Below are positions 54,341 to 64,000 of a stretch of DNA of 64,000 nucleotides, piece after piece. The stretch spans positions 868,001-932,000 of the forward strand of contig JAZGUH010000371.1 in assembly GCA_037893225.1 (NCBI GenBank). The letters run 5' to 3'. Source of the DNA: Hippasteria phrygiana. Taxonomy: Eukaryota; Echinodermata; Asteroidea; Valvatida; Goniasteridae. Below the pieces are notes generated by a model. The model made no database searches, had not been told where the DNA came from, and saw nothing but the letters and a program-made list of their open reading frames with translations. How positions within the stretch are numbered: position 1 is the stretch's first letter; the number at the start of each line of letters is the position of its first letter. A program made the position numbers and the translations under genes.

Positions 54341-57300
54341 CTAGAGGCAAGTGTTTGTGGACAAACACAGGGCTGTTTCGAATTTTTTTATTGTTAGTTT
54401 GGATGTCAAATGTGTATGCAATATTTAAAGTTGTTTGTTAGTTAACAAAGACGGAGGGATGAAGATGTTGTTATTGGATGTGTGAAGGATTGGTTTAAAA
54501 AAAAGGAATCGTGTACAAATGCTATGGGAAATAGCCTAGCGAATGCCCCTTTAAGATGACATCACATGACATGTAATGACTTCATCATAACATCATGTCA
54601 ATTTTCATCTATGACACCGGGTGGCATACCTAAATAGTGTGTTTCAACTGAATCGGACTTGTACTTTTGTAGATGGCTTCGAAAAATGCCCCTTTAAGAT
54701 GACGTCACGTGACATGTGATGACGTCATCATGACGTAAAAGTTCGGCACACATTGTGAGCAGTTGGGGTAAGTCTGCCAAGTTTAAAAGTAGCCAAAGTG
54801 GCCGGTAAGAAAGAACAAGTTTACAAATGCTATGGGCAATATTCTAGCGACTTGAAAAAATAATTTTTTATGACGTCATCATGACGTCACACAATTTTCG
54901 CTTTTTAGGGCATATCTTTGAGACGTACCAAGGCTGTATCAAAAATAATTTGGAAAATATCTCGTTTTGTTCGCTAGATATATTGAAAAGAATGTTACGA
55001 TTTTAAAACTTCAAACATTTTGCGACTTGAAAAAAGACTAGAAATCAACCCCTTTTATAAACAGCAAGCACATAATACCCATGGTTATCTGCCCGTCCAA
55101 GAATTCCTTTGTGTTATATTGAATTTGGTCAAAATTTTGAAATGGCTCTTATTTCTTACTTGAGTGAGCCACGATCATGAAATTTTGGAATTGGGTACAG
55201 AAAAATTCAATGTATACATTTTTGTAATCGGATTGACCGTTACATGCGTTAAAAAAAAACATATTTTTGATGACGTCATCGATCATGACGTCACACAATT
55301 TTCGCTTTTTAGGGCATATCTTTGAGACATACCAAAGCTATAACAAAAAGATTTTTGAAAATGTCTTGTTTTGTTCGCTAGATATATTGAAAAGAATGTT
55401 ACGATATAAATTCTTTAAAGATTCAGCGACTTGAAAAAAGACTAGAAATCAACCCCTTTTATAAACAGCAAGCACATAATAGCCATGGTTATCTGCCTGT
55501 CCCAGAATTCCTTTGTGTTATATTGAATTTGGTCTAAATTTTGAAATGGCTCTTATTTCTTACTTGAGTGAGCCACGATCATGAAATTTTGGAATTACGT
55601 ACAGAAAAATTCAATGAATGCATTTTTGTAATCGGATTGACCCTTACATGCGTTTAAAAAAAAGATTTGTTGATGACGTCATCATGACGTCACAAAATTT
55701 TCGCATTTTAGGGCATATCTTTGAGACATACCAAAGCTATAAGAAAAACAATTTTGAAAATATCTTGTTTTGTTCGCTAGATATAATTTAATGAATGTTA
55801 CGATTTTCAAAATTCAAAAATTCATAAAAAATCACGTGATGACGTCATCATGACGTAAAAGTTCGGCATGCATTCTGAGCAGTTGGTCTAAGTGTCTGTT
55901 AAGTTTAAAGGCAATCGGCTGCATAAAAGTAGCCAAAGTGCCTGGCAGAAAGAAATCGTGTACAAATGCTATGGGCAAAAAGTCTGAAAAAGAAAAAAAC
56001 AAAAAAAGATAATGACACGAAACAAGTGATGACGTAATCATGACATCATAATTTTTTAAATTTAAAATACCTACTGGGCTACCTAGATATTACTTTTGAA
56101 CTTAATCGGACTTGTACTTTTGTTTATATATGGCTTCAAAAACTGCACCTTTAAGATGACGTCATGTAACATGTGATGACATCATAATAATGTCATGTAA
56201 ATTTTCATCTATAAACCTATTGGGCAAACTAGATATTACTTTTCAACTTAATCAGACATGTACTTCTTAATATATATGGATTCAAAAACTGCCCCTTTAA
56301 GATGACGTCACGTAACATGTGATGATGTCATCATAACGTAATGTCAATTTTCATCTATAAACCTACTAGGCTACCTGGATATTACTTTTCAACTTAATCG
56401 GACTTGTACTTTTGTAGATATATAGCTTTGAAAAAATGCCCATTTAATATGACGTCACGTGACATGTGATGACATCATCATGACGTAAAAGTTTGGCACA
56501 CATTGTGAGCAGTTGGGGTAAGTGTCTACCAAGTTTAAAAGTAGCCAAAGTGGCCGGTAAGAAAGTAAACGTTTAAAAATGCTATGGGCAATAATCTAGC
56601 AAGTGCCCCTTTAAGATGACACCACGTGACATGTTATGACTTGATCATAACGTTATGTCCATGTTTATCTATAACACCCGGTGGCATACCTAGATATTAC
56701 GTTCCAACTTAATCGGACTTGTACTTTTGTAGATATATGGCTTCGAAAAATGCCCCTTTAAGATTAAGTCACGTGACATGTGATGACGTCATCATAACAT
56801 CATGTCAATGTTCATCTATAACACCCGGTGGCATACCTAGATATTACGTTTCAACTTAATCGGACTTGTACTTTTGTAGATATATGGCTTCGAAAAAATG
56901 CCCCTTTAAGATGACGTCACGTGACATGTGATGACGTCATCATGACGTAAAAGTTCGGCACACATTGTTAGCAGTTGGTGTAAGTGTCTGCCAAGTTTAA
57001 AAGTAGCCAAAGTGGCCGGTAAGAAAGAAAACGTTTACAAATGCTATGTGCAATATTCTAGCGACTTGAAAAAAGAATTTTTTTTATGACGTCATCATGA
57101 CGTCACACAATTTGCGCTTTTTATGGCATATCTTTGAGACATACCAAAGCTATAACAAAAAGAATTTTGAAAATATCTTGTTTTGTTCGCTAGATATATT
57201 GAAAAGAATGTTACGATTCTAAAACTTCAAAAATTTAGCGACTTGAAAAAAGACTAGAAATCAATCCCTTTTATAAACAGCAAGCACATAATACCCATGG

Positions 57301-58860
57301 TTATCAGCCCTTCCCAGAATTCCTTTGTGTTATATTGAATTTGGTGTAAATTTTGAAATGGCTCCTATTTCATACTTGAGTGAGCCACGATCATGAAATT
57401 TTGGAATTAGGTACAGGAAAATTCAACGAATACATTTTTGTAATCGGATTGACCCTTACATGCGTTTACAAAAAAACATATTTTTGATGACGTCATCATG
57501 ACGTCACACAATTTTCGCAATTTAGGGCATATCTTTGAGACATACCAAAGCTATAACAAAAAGAATTTTGAAAATATCTTGTTTTGTTCGCTAGATATAT
57601 TGAAAAGAATGTTACGATTCCAAAAATTTAAAATTCAGCGACTTGAAAAAAGACTACAAATCAACCCTTTTTATAAACAGCATGCTCATTTAAGCCATGG
57701 TTATCTGCCCTTCCCAGAATTCCTTTGTGTTATATTGAATTTGGTCTAAATTTTGAAACGGTTCCTATTTCTTACTTGAGTGAGCCACGACCATGAAATT
57801 TTGGAATTACGTACAGAAAAATTCAATGTATACATTTTTGTAATCGGATTGACCCTTACATGCGTTAAAAAAAAAAAATATTGTTGATGACGTCATCATG
57901 ACGTCACACAATTTTCGCCTTTTAGGGCATATCTTTGAGACATACCAAAGCTATAACAAAAATAATTTTGAAAATATCTTGTTTTGTTCGCTAGATATAT
58001 TGAAAAGAATGTTACGATTTTAATACTTCAAAAATTCAGCGACTTGAAAAAAGACTAGAAATCAACCCCTTTTATAAACAGCAAGCACATAATAGCCATG
58101 GTTATCTGCCCGTCCCAGAATTCCTTTGTGTTATATTGAATTTGGTCTACATTTTGAAATGGCTCTTATTTCTTACTTGAGTGAGCCACGATCATGAAAT
58201 TTTGGAATTACGTACAGAAAAATTCAATGAATGCATTTTTGTAATCAGATTGACCCTTACATGCGTTTAAAAAAAAATATTGTTGATGACGTCATCATGA
58301 CGTCACACAATTTTCGCCATTTAGGGCATATCTTTGAGACATACCAAAGCTATAACAAAAAGAATTTTGAAAATATCTTGTTTTGTTCGCTAGATATATT
58401 GAAAAGAATGTTACGATTTTAATACTTCAAAAATTCAGCGACTTGAAAAAAGACTAGAAATCAACCCCTTTTATAAACAGCAAGCTCATAATAGCCATGG
58501 TTATCAGCCCGTCCCAGAATTCTTTTGTGTTATATTGAATTTGGTCTAAATTTTGAAATGGCTGTCATTTCTTACTTGAGTGAGCCACGATCATGAAATT
58601 TTGGAATTGGGTACAGGAAAATTAAATATATACATTTTTGTAATCGGATTGACCCTTACATGCGTTAATAAAAAAACACATTTTTGATGACGTCATCATG
58701 ACGTCACACAATTTTCGCAATTTAGGGCATTTCTTTGAGACATACCAAAGCTATCAGAAAAAGAATTTTGAAAATATCTTGTTTTGTTTGCTAGATATAA
58801 TTTAATGAATGTTACGATTTTCAAAATTCAAAAATTCATAAAAAATCACGTGATGACGTC
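53606..58860. repeat. ~400-bp repeats with TGACGTCA pairs
   Basis: Ten copies begin TGACGTCATCATGACGTCAC (or close variants), at about 53606, 54007, 54871, 55271, 55673, 57087, 57488, 57888, 58287 and 58688. Within each run the spacing is 399-402 bp, strikingly constant. They fall in three arrays of two, three and five copies, each introduced by the same transition block (AAAAGTTCGGCACACATTGT) and closed by the same end block (AAAAGTTCGGCATGCAT...CTGCATAAAAGTAGCC). Shared landmarks inside are TTTGAGACATACCAAAGCTA, TTGAATTTGGTCTAAATTTT and CTTACTTGAGTGAGCCACGA. No conserved open frame. Confidence 0.95.
54341..56007 (-). repeat. Repeat-chain unit 2
   Basis: Begins CTAGAGGCAAG and the hairpin GTGTTTGT/ACAAACAC (54351-54368), then AGGGCTGTTTCG as in unit 1. 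The body has ~150-bp type repeats followed by three 400-bp repeats. The end block finishes AAAAAGTCTGAAAAAGAAAAAA; GA then T follows near 56007, fitting a Helitron 5' end read on the minus strand. Confidence 0.75.
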
Positions 58861-59870
58861 ATCATGACGTAAAAGTTCGGCATGCATCCTGAGTAGTTGG
58901 TCTAAGTGTCTGTTAAGTTTAAAGGCAATCGGCTGCATAAAAGTAGCCAAAGTGCCTGGCAGAAAGAAATCGTGTACAAATGCTATGGGCAAAAGTCTGA
59001 AAAAGAAGAAAAAAAAATAAATTAAAGTTCGTCAAACAATCGCGCTCCTGCCAGTTTTCTTTGTTAGACTTTGAAAATGATTAAAGTTGTTTGTAATAGT
59101 CACTTGTGATGACGTCAAAATAATGTAATGTAAATTTTCATCTGTAAACTTGCTGACCTACCTAGATATTACATTTAAAATAATCAAACTTGTACTTTTG
59201 TAGATATACAATGTATGGCTTCAAAAACTGCCCCTTTAAGATAACGTCACGTGACATGTGATGACGTCATCATAACGTCATGTCAATTTTCATCTGTAAA
59301 CCTGCTTGCCTACCCGACTATATATTACATTTCAAATAAATCGGAGCTGTACTTTTGTAGATATATGGCTTCGAAAAATGCCTCTTTAAGATAATGACAC
59401 GAAACAAGTGATGACGTAATCATGACATCATAATTTTTTTAATTTAAAATACCTACTGGGCTACCTAGATATTACTTTTGAACTTAATCGGACTTGTACT
59501 TTTGTTTATATATGGCTTCGAAAAATGCCCCTTTAAGATGACGTCACGTGACATGTGATGACGTCATCATAACATCATGTCAATGTTCATCTATAACACC
59601 CGGTGGCATACCTAGATATTACGTTTCAACTTAATCGGACTTGTACTTTTGTAGATATATGGCTTCGAAAAAATGCCCCTTTAAGATGACGTCACGTGAC
59701 ATGTGATGACGTCATCATGACGTAAAAGTTCGGCATGCATGCTGAGCAGTTGGTCTAAGTGTCTGTTAAGTTTAAAGGCAATCGGCTGCATAAAAGTAGC
59801 CAAAGTGCCTGGCAGAAAGAAAACGTGTACAAATGCTATGGGCAAAAAGTCTAAAAAAAAGAAGCAAAAA
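56008..59870. repeat. Repeat-chain units 3 and 4
   Basis: From 56008 (ATAATGACACGAAACAAGTG, repeated at 59390) the ~150-bp repeats lead to five 400-bp repeats and an end block with A-rich tail near 59005. A shorter stretch (59006-59870) again has ~150-bp repeats and the end block with A-rich tail. No CTAG-hairpin start is visible for either, so they may be internal rearrangements of the same family. Confidence 0.65.
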
Positions 59871-60408
59871 AAAACGAGAGATGTGTGACTGTTGATGAAC
59901 AGTACACATAGCTTTTCCGCTCTGCATTTTTTTTTTTTTTACATGAAAGGAATTAAGGAATAAAGAGTAAGTTTAAAGAGTGAAAGTATTAAGAGTGAAA
60001 GTATAATAAAGGTTGCATGAAATATACCTTAGATTTGTAGATATGTTTTCTTTGCGATTATAAGTATCGCACTTTGATGTGTTTTGGTACATGTTGGTTC
60101 ACGTCATTATGGTCTTAATTTGGAGAATTAAAAACACAGAATTTTAAAAGGGAATCATTTACAACTCTATTTGTGGGGTTAGCACTGTACATTGTGTACA
60201 AATGATGTATATGCGCGATGCGCGGCTGTTCGAGTGGCAAATTGTTTTCTCTAGGAAGGTTAGGGGCAATTACCATAAATGGGCGTATCTAGACCGCTAT
60301 TACGATCAAGCATATTCATGATTAAGTTAATTTATATAATAAGCATCGCACGCATTATTCAGACAGCTATATAAGGTTGAAGTAAAAATATTTTCTCTAG
60401 CTACTGTT

Positions 60409-60473
60409 GTGGCTATATTGGTAGAGCACTGAAAGCTTTAGACTACAGAGACCTGGGTTCGAATCCTCTGCCC
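60409..60473 (+). repeat. tRNA-like sequence inside unit 5
   Basis: TATATTGGTAGAGCAC resembles an A box/D arm and GGGTTCGAATCC is an exact pol III B box. The T stem pairs only partly and the acceptor stem is not convincing. A tRNA relic or SINE head is more likely than a gene. Confidence 0.5.
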
Positions 60474-60530
60474 GATTTATATTTCAAGGGAAAACACAAC
60501 GTCTATTTATGACAATTGACCCTAACTTAT

Positions 60531-61480
60531 CTCACTTCCGTTTTGGACCGGAAGGAAGGGTCACGTGACTTTGCACGTAATATAAAAAATGAAGACCCTG
60601 GATTATTCTATCAGTTGCCGTAAAAAGCAAAATCAGATCTCTCTCGATTGATTTTATATTGATTTTCAAAGATTAAACTTTCAAGTTATAAGGCACTTCC
60701 GGTTTAGACCGGAAGGAAGGGTCACGTGACTTTGCACGTAATATAAAAAATGAAGACCCTGGATCATTCTATCAGTTGCCGTAAAAAGCAAAATCAGATC
60801 TCTCTCGATTGATTTTATATTGATTTTCAAAGATTAAACTGTCAAATTATAAGGCACTTCCGGTTTCGACCGGAAGAAAGGGTCACGTGACTTTGCACGT
60901 AATATATAAAATGAAGACCCTGGATTATTCTATCGGTTCCCGTAAAAAGCAAAATCAGATCTCTCTCGATTGATTCTATATTGATTTTCAAAGATTAAAC
61001 TTTTTAAGTTGTAAGGCACTTCCGGTTTGGACCGGAAGGAAGGGTCACGTGACTTTGCACGTAATATAAAAAATGAAGACCCTGGATTATTCTATCAGTT
61101 GCCGTAAAAAGCAAAATCAGATCTCTCTCGATTGATTTTATATTGATTTTCAAAGATTAAACTGTCAAATTATAAGGCACTTCCGGTTTCGACCGGAAGA
61201 AAGGGTCACGTGACTTTGCACGTAATATATAAAATGAAGACCCTGGATTATTCTATCGGTTCCCGTAAAAAGCAAAATCAGATCTCTCTCGATTGATTTT
61301 ATATTGATTTTCAAAGATTAAACTTTCAAGTTATAAGGCACTTCCGGTTTAGACCGGAAGGAAGTGTCACGTGACTTTGCACGTAATACAAAAAATGAAG
61401 ACCCTGGATTATTCTATCAGTTCACATTAAAGCAAAATCAGATCTCTCACGGTTGATTTTATATTGATTTTCAAAAACTA
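60531..61480 (+). repeat. ~161-bp tandem repeat with CTTCCGG palindrome
   Basis: Six head-to-tail copies start near 60531, 60692, 60854, 61017, 61178 and 61339, with a diverged one at 61923. Each has CACTTCCGGTTT-(3)-ACCGGAAGGAAGG, GTCACGTGACTTTGCACGTA, GAAGACCCTGGATTATTCTA and AAAATCAGATCTCTC. Copies 1-6 are nearly identical, and pairs (2/5) share variants, suggesting two-unit duplication. Confidence 0.95.
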
Positions 61481-62244
61481 AATCTAGAAATCTTTGGTTG
61501 CTTGTAATCTGATACTTGATGACGTCATCGTGACGTCATTATCGGAAAACTCGAGAGCTATGTAAACTATGCTATCTGAAGCAGAAATCTGCATTATATC
61601 TCTTGCGGTTGATTTTTCAGCAAATTGTTTAGGTTTAAAGGTCTTTTCATTGCAACTTCCGGTCTGGTGACGTCATCAATTTTTCTCCACCTCAACTTGT
61701 TCTTAGCGTGAAGCCGATTACATACATCAATTATAGAGTGATTTCAGCAAACTTCGCCACACACATCGACCGATTATTCATTTTAAGCATTTTTCAACTT
61801 GCCGCTAGAGGGCGCTCGAACATTTTATGACGTCACAAATATTTTTTTTGTGAAGTACAACCTAGTCGGAGACCAACATCGTTGAAAGCAAGTTCCCATC
61901 TTTTTCCACTTTCAAATGATGAGGCACTTCCGGTTTGGACCGGAAGGAAGGGTCACGTGATTTGACGCACACGAGATAAAATAAAGATCCTGGATTATAC
62001 TATCAATTCCCACAAAAATCAAGTTCCGGGCTCTCACGGTTGATTTTATATTGATTTTCAAAGATTAAATCTGCTAATCTTTAATTGCTTGTAGTTTGAT
62101 ACATGATGACGTCATCATGACGTCAGAGTAATATGCACGAGTTCAGTACAGGGTCTCAGTGTATGAAGTTTGTTTAAGGGCAAAAGTGCCGATTAGAAAA
62201 AACGTGCATAAAGTTTATGAGGTTTTGGGGAGAAAAAGAAAAAG

Positions 62245-62312
62245 AAGACGAAGAAGAAAAAAAAAAAAAACCGGAACGAAAACAATACCTTTTCCGCAGG
62301 TATGCGGAAAAG

Positions 62313-62349
<37 letters not shown>

Positions 62350-62460
62350 ACGAAAACAAGGGCTGTTTCGAAAAGCTTTCGAAACAGCCAAAAAAGAAAA
62401 AAAAAAAAATCTTAACGAAAACAAGGGCTGTTTCGAAAATTTTTCGAAACAGCCAATAAT
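62245..62460. repeat. Three short hairpin-plus-poly(A) units
   Basis: After an A-rich tail come three short blocks. Each has ACGAAAACAA, then a hairpin: CTTTTCCGCA/TGCGGAAAAG (62289-62312), GGCTGTTTCGAAA and complement (62361-62389), and GGCTGTTTCGAAAA and complement (62426-62454). The first two are followed by A-runs of about 31 and 20 bases, the third by AATAATAAAAATAATAAC. The AGGGCTGTTTCG in the last two also follows the start hairpins of units 1 and 2. Confidence 0.9.
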
Positions 62461-62846
62461 AAAAATAATAACATAAGGATACGACCATGTTTTTAAAAAC
62501 ATTATTCTGCTATTTATACTGCTGGCAAGACTTTCACAGAGGTTAACAAACAGCATGCAGTTCAGGGGTCAATGCTTAGGTTTGTTTCCCACATTTCTCT
62601 GTAAATATTGCACATTATACTAAATGTTTACACCAGAAATTGGTTAGATGACTAACCAAAGAGGTCAATGTTGGGGGAATTCAGGGCAGTGTGCATCTTG
62701 AATTGATGAATATGGCATACAGAATCAATACTAGGACTTCATACATGTAGTTTGATAAAAAAGAGTTATGGTATCTGTTTTGCAGAGGACCAAAAATGTA
62801 CACATACATACCTTAGTATCATGGTCTATAGAGTATCGAAGTGTGA
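62461..62846. other. Intron sequence with a dispersed-repeat copy
   Basis: 62582-62640 resembles 25718-25770. No coding features. Confidence 0.45.
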
Positions 62847-62854
62847 CTTCAGTT

Positions 62855-63264
62855 TAGGGCTGTCCCGAATATATCAAATATTCGATATTCGATCGTCAAG
62901 CGAATATTTGAATACCATTTTGCCAGTTCGAATATTCGAAAAGATATATATGCACATACAGATATGACTCGGATGCTATTTTAATAGGAAAGTTACGGCG
63001 CTTAGGAGTGTCAAATGCCACATTTTTGTCAATCGTAACTTTTAGTGACGGAGGTTTATTGTTCCCGTCCGTAAAACCCTTGATACAACAGGGGCATGCA
63101 CAAAAATGCCGTTTGAACGGTCCATAATATCAATCGCCATATGTAAAACACCGGCGTGCTTTTAGGTACCATTTTTTTTTACCGGTGCGGCATGCACTGA
63201 AAAACTTGATCAAACCCAGTTTTGAATATTCTAATACTAAATTAGTCAAAAATTAACAGCCCTA
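62855..63264. mobile_element. hAT MITE with perfect 8-bp target duplication
   Basis: 410 bp, ends TAGGGCTGT and ACAGCCCTA, flanked on both sides by CTTCAGTT (62847-62854 and 63265-63272). The 8-bp duplication and the TAGGG end are those of hAT elements. The interior is rich in CGAATATTCG-type words near the left end; there is no transposase. Confidence 0.92.
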
Positions 63265-63499
63265 CTTCAGTTGGCATGACAACTGGCTCTAAACAAATGG
63301 AGATTTCGACTGTTCCTTTATTAATGCAAACACATTGACTCAAAATAGCACAAGTATTCTGGTTCCAAACTTGCATTGACGTCATCACTTCGGTACTGTA
63401 TAGTATACGCATACATGATCATTTAACATACCAGCACAGGTGATTACTAATTGGAATTTTGAAATGTTGGCAGCGCACAAGTACATTCTCCAAATTGGT

Positions 63500-63760
63500 G
63501 CTCAACAGAGAGAACTTCAATCATCAGCCTCCTGTTCATTGCACTTTTTGATCGTGTTACTTGTGCTAATTCTCTGTATGGCCCAGGAATCTAGAACAAG
63601 CTCCCAGATCATTGCATACATTCATGAATGTGTGCAATGATCTGGGAGCTTGTATCAAGACACTCCTGAAAGCTCACCTGTTTCAGGAGGTGTACCATCA
63701 ATAATTATTCATAAAGCAAAGTTTCTATTTTGGCACCTTATAAATGTCATTAAGTGATTG
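63500..63760 (+). pseudogene. LINE reverse-transcriptase C-terminal scrap
   Basis: Plus-strand frames read NSLYGPGI, stop, NKLPDHC, then after a palindrome NDLGACIKTLLKAHLFQEVY. The pattern YGxxIWNxLP...SLxxFKxxLKTHLF is the usual C-terminus of L2/CR1/Jockey-type LINE proteins. TTTGGCACCTTATAAATGTC downstream resembles the tail of such elements. Only about 60 residues remain. Confidence 0.65.
63596..63653. repeat. 58-bp palindrome, 29-bp arms without loop
   Basis: 63596-63624 and 63625-63653 are reverse complements with a single mismatch; the centre is CATTCATGAATG. It lies inside the LINE scrap and duplicates part of it in inverse orientation. Confidence 0.93.
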
Positions 63761-63787
63761 AAGTATTCCCCCCCTCCCTTTCCGAAG

Positions 63788-64000
63788 GTGGGAGAACACC
63801 AAGTCTTTCCGACCGACAACAGGCGGTATGATGTTCTTCACTGCCCTCCACGCCGGCTGCGACAGCCTGAGCGTCTACGGCATGGGCTTCACTAAGGCGT
63901 ACACGGAGCATTATTACGACAAGAAATTCAATGTTTACAAGACTGTCAAAGGCAGCCACGACTTCAAGAAAGAGGTTGCGATCTTCAAACGTCTCGACCA
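63788..64000 (+). CDS. ST6GALNAC1/2-like: Sialyltransferase exon with motifs S, III and VS
   Basis: The acceptor (CCCTCCCTTTCCGAAG) ends at 63787; the first base completes a valine codon, and the exon runs off the window. It reads WENTKSF, then RPTTGGMMFFTALHAGCDSL (sialylmotif S, with the disulfide cysteine), SVYGMGFTKA, HYYD (motif III) and SHDFKKEVAIFKRLD, where H-X4-E is motif VS with the catalytic-base histidine. HYYD and HDFKxE are the ST6GalNAc1 forms. All catalytic elements are intact. The acceptor has a weak purine just before AG. Confidence 0.96.

Larger units (their letters stand above)
59871..62275. repeat. Repeat-chain unit 5
   Basis: Follows an A-rich tail and begins with a hairpin (TGTGTGACTGTT/AACAGTACACA with one bulged G, about 59883-59909). 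It contains a tRNA-like sequence, the ~161-bp CTTCCGG array, several TGACGTCA pairs (61517-61540, 62104-62125) and the A/G-rich tail ending about 62275. The start is CGAGAGATG rather than CTAG. Confidence 0.6.
52213..62460 (-). mobile_element. Chain of Helitron-like tandem-repeat elements
   Basis: About 10 kb of non-coding repeats arranged as consecutive units. Several units start, on the plus strand, with CTAG plus a short hairpin, and end in an A-rich tail. Read on the minus strand, a unit begins TC-rich (T-run, CAGACTTTTTGCCCATAGC) and ends with a hairpin 6 bases before CTAG followed by T; these are the Helitron 3' rules (hairpin then CTRR, insertion at A/T). Non-autonomous Helitrons often carry central tandem repeats, as here. 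No Rep/helicase gene is present, so the superfamily call is an inference from termini. Confidence 0.5.

Noticed and set aside
54165..54368. Repeated minus-strand frames ending HDDVIT in the end blocks of the repeat chain
   Set aside because: Nearly the same frame recurs at 55832-56041 simply because the DNA block is duplicated; no conserved domain and frequent indels elsewhere.
52440..59710. Protein-coding gene family in the 400-bp repeats
   Set aside because: Frames such as the 83-codon one at 57498 are not kept across copies; indels between copies are not multiples of three.
62159..62488. Lysine- or phenylalanine-rich frames around the A-runs
   Set aside because: Products of homopolymers and hairpins; low complexity without protein features.

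Overview
This window is invertebrate genomic DNA, most likely from a non-vertebrate deuterostome such as an echinoderm, hemichordate or lancelet. The sequence is AT-rich, the only host gene I can support is split by introns, and most of the rest is transposable elements. The host gene is a glycosyltransferase family 29 sialyltransferase; that family is best developed in deuterostomes. Penelope-like, DIRS, PIF/Harbinger and mariner elements, and dispersed TACATG motifs, all fit this, but the species cannot be read from the window.

Host gene (+ strand, 32284 to beyond 64000): six exons (32284-32464, 40689-40866, 42243-42408, 42749-42866, 51127-51278, 63788-end) join with consistent splice phases. 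They encode a stem region followed by sialylmotifs L, S, III and VS of an ST6GalNAc1/2-like enzyme. The 5' end with the membrane anchor was not found, and the 3' end lies outside the window. The introns have been filled by a Penelope-like element and a piggyBac-type MITE (intron 1 here), a DIRS-like element and a hAT-like element (42.9-51.1 kb), and a 10-kb chain of hairpin-capped, A-tailed repeats (51.3-63.8 kb).

Upstream region by region: 1-5.5 kb has no recognisable gene but holds an ACGCGT-rich inverted-repeat element. 5557-14622 is a minus-strand Ty3/gypsy LTR retrotransposon with two LTRs. It is badly rearranged: its reverse transcriptase core is inverted, a THAP zinc-finger fragment lies in the interruption, part of an LTR is copied in inverse orientation, and a 1-kb terminal-inverted-repeat insert separates gag from protease. 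14.9-15.4 kb is a dead mariner transposase. 16.4-17.2 kb is a foldback element, followed by a perfect 37-bp-arm palindrome at 17.7 kb. 19548-23166 is a PIF/Harbinger transposon with TTA target duplications whose transposase has lost its catalytic core, while its MADF/Myb-like partner gene is largely preserved. 24.5-25.3 kb is a diverged tandem repeat. 27294-29720 is a further DNA transposon containing an 11-bp tandem array. 31.3-32.1 kb is a minisatellite just upstream of the first sialyltransferase exon found.

No prokaryotic features, rRNA genes or intact tRNA genes were seen; several tRNA-like sequences look like SINE heads. The observations I would follow first are the repeated, apparently covarying stem-loops in the leader of the DIRS-like element (43.5-43.93 kb) and the 52.2-62.5 kb chain with its ~400-bp period, dense TGACGTCA palindromes and hairpin ends.
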